A stretch of 64,000 bases of DNA, from contig NC_069661.1 in assembly GCF_027244095.1 (NCBI RefSeq), positions 12,224,001 through 12,288,000 on the forward strand, given 5' to 3'. Each line of letters opens with the position of its first letter. The stretch's first letter is position 1. This stretch comes from Hemicordylus capensis (taxonomy: Eukaryota; Chordata; Lepidosauria; Squamata; Cordylidae). The notes below the pieces were generated by a model. The model had not been told where the DNA came from. It searched no databases and saw nothing but the letters and a program-made list of their open reading frames with translations. A program made the translations under genes and the position numbers. Shown here piece after piece: positions 60,341-64,000 of the stretch.

Positions 60341-60914
60341 CACTGATTTTTGTACTTAAACTTCTGCACTATTTTCTATGTGGCAACTCAAGAAAACAAA
60401 ACCCTGTTTGGATTCAGCAATATGCAAGAGCATAAAAAAAAAGAATCCAAATATAATATATGAATATTTTAATATAGTGATAAATTTGTATGGTTTAAGA
60501 ACACTGTCCAACTATACAAATTTTTTTGTAAAACTGGATCAATATAACTATACATCTCAACAAAACTAATACAAAATGGTTGAGATACTCTCCATATTAA
60601 ATCCAATAGTTCATTTCAGAATTGCCGATTAAATGGGAGAAGTGTGAATAAATGTCCCCAGTATTGTGCTTCAGTTGGAAGATGAAGCATCGTATCGTGA
60701 TCTTGCCAGCATCTGATCTCTCCTGTGTTGTTGCCAGACGCTTTTCAACTGTATCAAGTCTTCTTCAATAGCAAGCATAAAATACCTGTATCAAATTTTA
60801 ATATGAGCATAGATATATGTAAGTATAATGTTTAACAAAATATCACTATAAGTTGAGGCAAAATATGCAGAGTGAACTATCTTGATGAGGGCTAGTAACA
60901 TATAACTCCTGCTA
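60341..60914. other. AT-rich, no gene seen
   Basis: Nothing is recognised. Confidence 0.25.
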
Positions 60915-61144
60915 ACTGGCAAAGAGGCACCTTTTAAATGTGATTCTCTTTATTTAGCAGGGGGAGAGTAACTGGCCCTCTCCACCCCCAGCACAGTACC
61001 TCCAGTGACTGTTGCTGGTGTCTGTCTTATGTTTCTTTTAGATTTTGAGCCCTTTGGGGACAGGGATCCATCTTATTTATTTATTTATTATTTATCTGTG
61101 TAAACTGCCCTGAGCCATTTTTGGAAGGGTGGTATAGAAATTGA

Positions 61145-61181
<37 letters not shown>

Positions 61182-61187
61182 GCGATA
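60915..61187 (+). repeat. Repeat X copy with (AAT)n tail
   Basis: Full form: GGCAAAGAGGCACCTTTTAA ... TTTAGATTTTGAGCCC, GGGGACAGGGATCC, GCCCTGAGCCATTTTTGGAA, GGGTGGTATAGAAATTGAA and (AAT)n at 61145-61182. An R4 piece begins right in the (AAT)n. Confidence 0.75.
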
Positions 61188-61720
61188 TAGCAATGGAGTT
61201 TGAACTAGACAAGTGTGCTGCATTAATAACGAACAGAGGAAAAATAAGAAAAACAGAAGGAATAGAGCTGCCCAATGGAAGCAACATCAAGAACCTGGAA
61301 GAGAAAGAACATTATGGTCAATGACAAATGGTCAATAACGAGAAACTATTCAATACCAATGAAAGAAAACAGGCCTACAAAAAAAGAACAAGTCAAAACC
61401 GAGCAGAAAAATGGAAAAAGAAGCCACTGCATGGTCAATATTTGCACAATATAAATGGAAAATCAGACATCACCAAGACCTGGCAATGGCTGAAGAATGG
61501 CAACTTGAAGAAAGAAACAGAGGGTTTAATACTGGCTGCACAAGAATAGGCACTAAGAGCAAATGCAACAAGAGCAAATATATTCTATATTCTGCGACGA
61601 TATCTATAATAACAGCTACAACACTGATAATAAAATTCAGCCTTTCCAGGTCCTTGGGAAGGACTCAATGTCTGGATAAAACAAACCAGTCAATAACACC
61701 TGTCTGACTGTGTAAACAAG
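61188..61720 (+). mobile_element. R4-type LINE, internally deleted copy
   Basis: 61188-61318 matches about 21252-21382 of the larger R4 element; 61319-61580 matches about 21776-22030; 61585-61720 matches the 3' end (about 22600-22732, to GTGTAAACAA). Two internal blocks are missing. Confidence 0.75.
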
Positions 61721-61730
61721 AAATAATAGT

Positions 61731-62192
61731 TGTAGAAAATATTATGGGACTTCCGATTACAAACAGACAAACATCTGCCACACAATACACCAGAGATAAC
61801 TGTAGCCAAGAAGAAAGAAAAACAAGTCAAAATAATCGACATAGCAATACCAGGGGATAGCAGAATAGAAGAAAAAGAAATAGAAAAAACAACAAAATAC
61901 AAAGATCTACAAATTGAAATTGAAAGGCTGTGGCAGAAAAAGACCAAAATAATCCCAGTAGTAATTGGCGCCCTGGGTGCAGTTCCAAAAGACCTTGAAG
62001 AGCACCTCAACACCATAGGGGCCACAGAAATCACTATCAGCCAATTACCAAAAGCAGCTTTACTGGGAACAGCCTACATTTTGTGGCGATACCTATAATA
62101 ATAACAACAGTATTGATAATAAAATTCAGCCATCTCAGGTCCTTGGGAAAGACTTGATGTCTGGATAAAACAAACCAGTCAATAACACCTGA
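61731..62192 (+). mobile_element. R4-type LINE, 5' truncated copy
   Basis: Starts at AAAATATTATGGGACTTCC, the equivalent of about 22258, covers the endonuclease-like region (KIIDIAIPGD type) and ends near GTCAATAACACCTGAAG. It follows the previous copy after a short AAATAATAG. Confidence 0.75.
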
Positions 62193-62324
62193 AGAAAGAC
62201 TCTCAAGTACTAAGTGAACACTTGGAGAATCCAGTTATTGCCCAGAAAATCCAGAAGCTCATGGATGTTGGTTTGGTTGCGATTTGCTTATGATTCTGAC
62301 TCGGAGCCCTCTCGGAGCTGGGAG

Positions 62325-62799
62325 CAGGGGCGTAACTATAATAGGGCAAGGAGAGACAGTTGTCTGGGGGCCCATTGCCTTGCCCCCCCCAACATAAGTC
62401 ACATGACTGACTTCCCCAGCCGTACACCTGCCTGGGCTTCCTTCAGTTGTATTCATCCTCTGAAATTGAGGTGAATGTTAAGACCCGGAGCTACCAGAAC
62501 AGCATGTCTTTCTCTAGTACCTTTAAATGGTTTGCATTGTCCACAATTTACAAAACCTTTAAAAAAATAATTTAGGCTGATGTTCTATTGTGGCACATAA
62601 GATATAGATTAGATTAGATTAGATTAGATTAGATTAGATTAGATTAGATTAGATTAGATATTAAAATTTTACTATGCTTTTTGTTACCACTATTCAGCCT
62701 CATTTAAGATTTCTTTACTTCATGAGCTGAGCTTCAGTGAGTGGGGGGCCCATTTTAAAATCGTGTCTCTGGGCCCACGCCAACCTTGCTACGCCCCTG
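62325..62799. mobile_element. hAT-type non-autonomous transposon (475 bp)
   Basis: Ends CAGGGGCGTAACTATAATAG and, on the other side, complement CAGGGGCGTAGCAAGGTTGG. It is flanked by a perfect 8-bp target duplication GCTGGGAG (62317-62324 and 62800-62807), the hAT hallmark. An (AGATT)n microsatellite at 62606-62658 lies inside it. No transposase. Confidence 0.9.
62606..62658. repeat. (AGATT)n microsatellite
   Basis: About ten perfect AGATT units inside the hAT element. Confidence 0.95.
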
Positions 62800-63014
62800 G
62801 CTGGGAGTCCCTCGGAGCTGGGACTTTTGGATGCTGGCAGCATGCTCCAAGGTTGCATTACCTTTGTTGGAGGCAGAGACCTACTTGTACAGTTGAGTGG
62901 TGGGTCAGTCTCTCTCTTATATGAAGTGTCTTGTAGAGGGTACTGCATCTAAATGAGCGCAGCCTTCATGAATCAGCTGCTGTGTGGGTTTGCATAGAAG
63001 TCCCATGAGTACTG

Positions 63015-63218
63015 GCAAAATGAACATGGTTTTGTGCATGAATTCCCAAACCATTAGTTGTAGAGTAACAGTTCTCACCATGAAGACTTGACTCTCTAAA
63101 AAGGCCAAGAGTCTCTGCAAAATGAACGTGGTTTTGTGCATGAATTCCCAAACCATAAGCTGTAGAGTAACAGTTCTCACCATGAAGACTTGACTCTTTA
63201 AAAAAGCCAAGGGTCCCT
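63015..63218. repeat. Tandem duplication, 102-bp unit, two copies
   Basis: GCAAAATGAACATGGTTTTG (63015) and GCAAAATGAACGTGGTTTTG (63117) start two nearly identical 102-bp units. As 102 is a multiple of three, minus-strand frames continue through both, which explains the 166- and 107-codon open frames here. Confidence 0.9.
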
Positions 63219-63708
63219 GTAAGCTGATGATGTCCACCCATAGGTGAGAATGTCTGGTACATCCTGGCATGAGACTGCCTCCTTGACATTTGCTTCTGGA
63301 TATTTCTGCATCTGTTGTGAATGGATTATTTGCTTCCAGTGCAGAGGTACGGTAGTTGGCTACTCTTGCAGGAGGGCTGCAGCAGTATTTTTCAGTAAGT
63401 GACCTTCTACTAGGCACATGCTGCTATCCTTATGCACTTGAGAAGTATCTCACTTTGGGTGCAAGCATAACACTTTCTTTACACCATGTATGAGTTATTT
63501 TACAATTGGCAGTGTAATCCTGCCTTGTGGCATTTCTTTCCCTCTAACTTTGCATATAAATAAACACAACTATAACAATGAATTAATAAATGTGCACTTT
63601 AAAGTTTATATTTCTTAACCCAAACAACATAATTTGCAAAATAAAATGATTTACAGAGACTTGCTCAGTCTGAAACTGAAGTTTTTGTTGTTGTGAATGG
63701 CTTGTTTG
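63219..63708. other. No gene seen
   Basis: AT-rich; nothing is recognised. Confidence 0.25.
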
Positions 63709-63888
63709 TGTTGGAGATGGAGTTCTAGTGCATCAACTTTGTGCACCAACTAATGACCACTAGGTTCTCTGCTCTATGACCCCTGATATGACTCTTCAGG
63801 TATTTCCTGTTGAGGATCAGAATCCCCTCCTTTCCTCTTAGAGAGCAGATGGAAACATCTCTCTCTCTCTCTCCCTACCTATTCATTA
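63709..63888 (-). mobile_element. LTR fragment (family of 43070-43512)
   Basis: TGTTGGAGATGGAGTTCTAG and CCTTTCCTCTTAGAGAGCAG are the reverse complement of the LTR's 3' half. It is cut at CCTATTCATTA by the next repeat. Fossil. Confidence 0.6.
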
Positions 63889-64000
63889 GGGATGTGCACT
63901 AATCAATTTTTTCATTTCAATTTGTACCCAAATTGAATCACCCCGGATTTGTTTTGGGTCCATATCTCCCCACCCCCAAATCACCCCAGATTTGATTTGT
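63889..64000. repeat. Dispersed repeat beginning GGGATGTGCAC (cut by window edge)
   Basis: GGGATGTGCACTAATCAATT followed by AATT/ATTTGAT-rich repeats of the kind common in squamate genomes. Class uncertain. Confidence 0.4.

Noticed and set aside
62917-63417. 166-codon minus-strand frame
   Set aside because: It is produced by the 102-bp tandem duplication; repeated peptide without any known domain.

Overview
The window looks like nuclear DNA of a squamate reptile, most likely a lizard. It is AT-leaning and packed with retroelements of the mix seen in squamate genomes: CR1, L2, L1-like and R4-type LINEs, a Penelope-like element, Sauria/Bov-B-tailed SINEs, a SINE joining a 5S rRNA head to a tRNA, hAT-type DNA transposons, fold-back elements and scattered LTRs. 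The species is inferred from this repeat mix, not from a gene tree.

The only host gene family I recognise is ferritin. At least five ferritin copies or partial copies lie on the + strand over about 55 kb: A (exon 2 at 1975-2074, exon 3 at 2900-3025), B (four exons, 16479-19743, disabled), an orphan promoter plus first exon (28069-28339), C (four exons, 31250-37970, intact), D (exons 2 and 3, 42248-43862, decayed) and E (exon 3 only, 56866-56990, decayed). The exons keep the vertebrate ferritin sizes and phases (102/147/126/156 nt) and introns, so these are DNA-level tandem duplicates and not processed copies. Copy C would encode a 176-residue ferritin closest, by eye, to the amphibian middle (M/H') subunit. 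It keeps all ferroxidase residues except Glu62, which is Lys as in L chains. Decayed copies A and D still have Glu at that position.

Layout: 1-1670 CR1; 1.9-3.1 kb ferritin A with a SINE and a G-rich minisatellite; 3-16 kb repeats, including a near-perfect 200-bp palindrome (8032-8231), a possible minus-strand exon (8422-8481) and a Penelope-like element (about 9.0-11.0 kb); 16.3-19.8 kb ferritin B with its promoter; 20.5-22.7 kb an R4-type LINE; 24.7-27.9 kb fold-back elements, CR1, a full-length chimeric SINE and a small hAT element; 28.0-38.0 kb the orphan ferritin first exon and intact gene C, whose introns hold L2, CR1 and SINE insertions; 38.7-46.8 kb LTRs, ferritin D and a satellite-like repeat; 48-56 kb CR1, hAT-like and L1 pieces; 56.9 kb ferritin E; 57.6-64 kb CR1, R4 pieces, a hAT element with a perfect 8-bp target duplication and an LTR piece.

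If C is expressed it would make a cytosolic iron-storage subunit. The other copies look like relics of a birth-and-death gene cluster. All identifications come from reading the sequence; no database search was possible.
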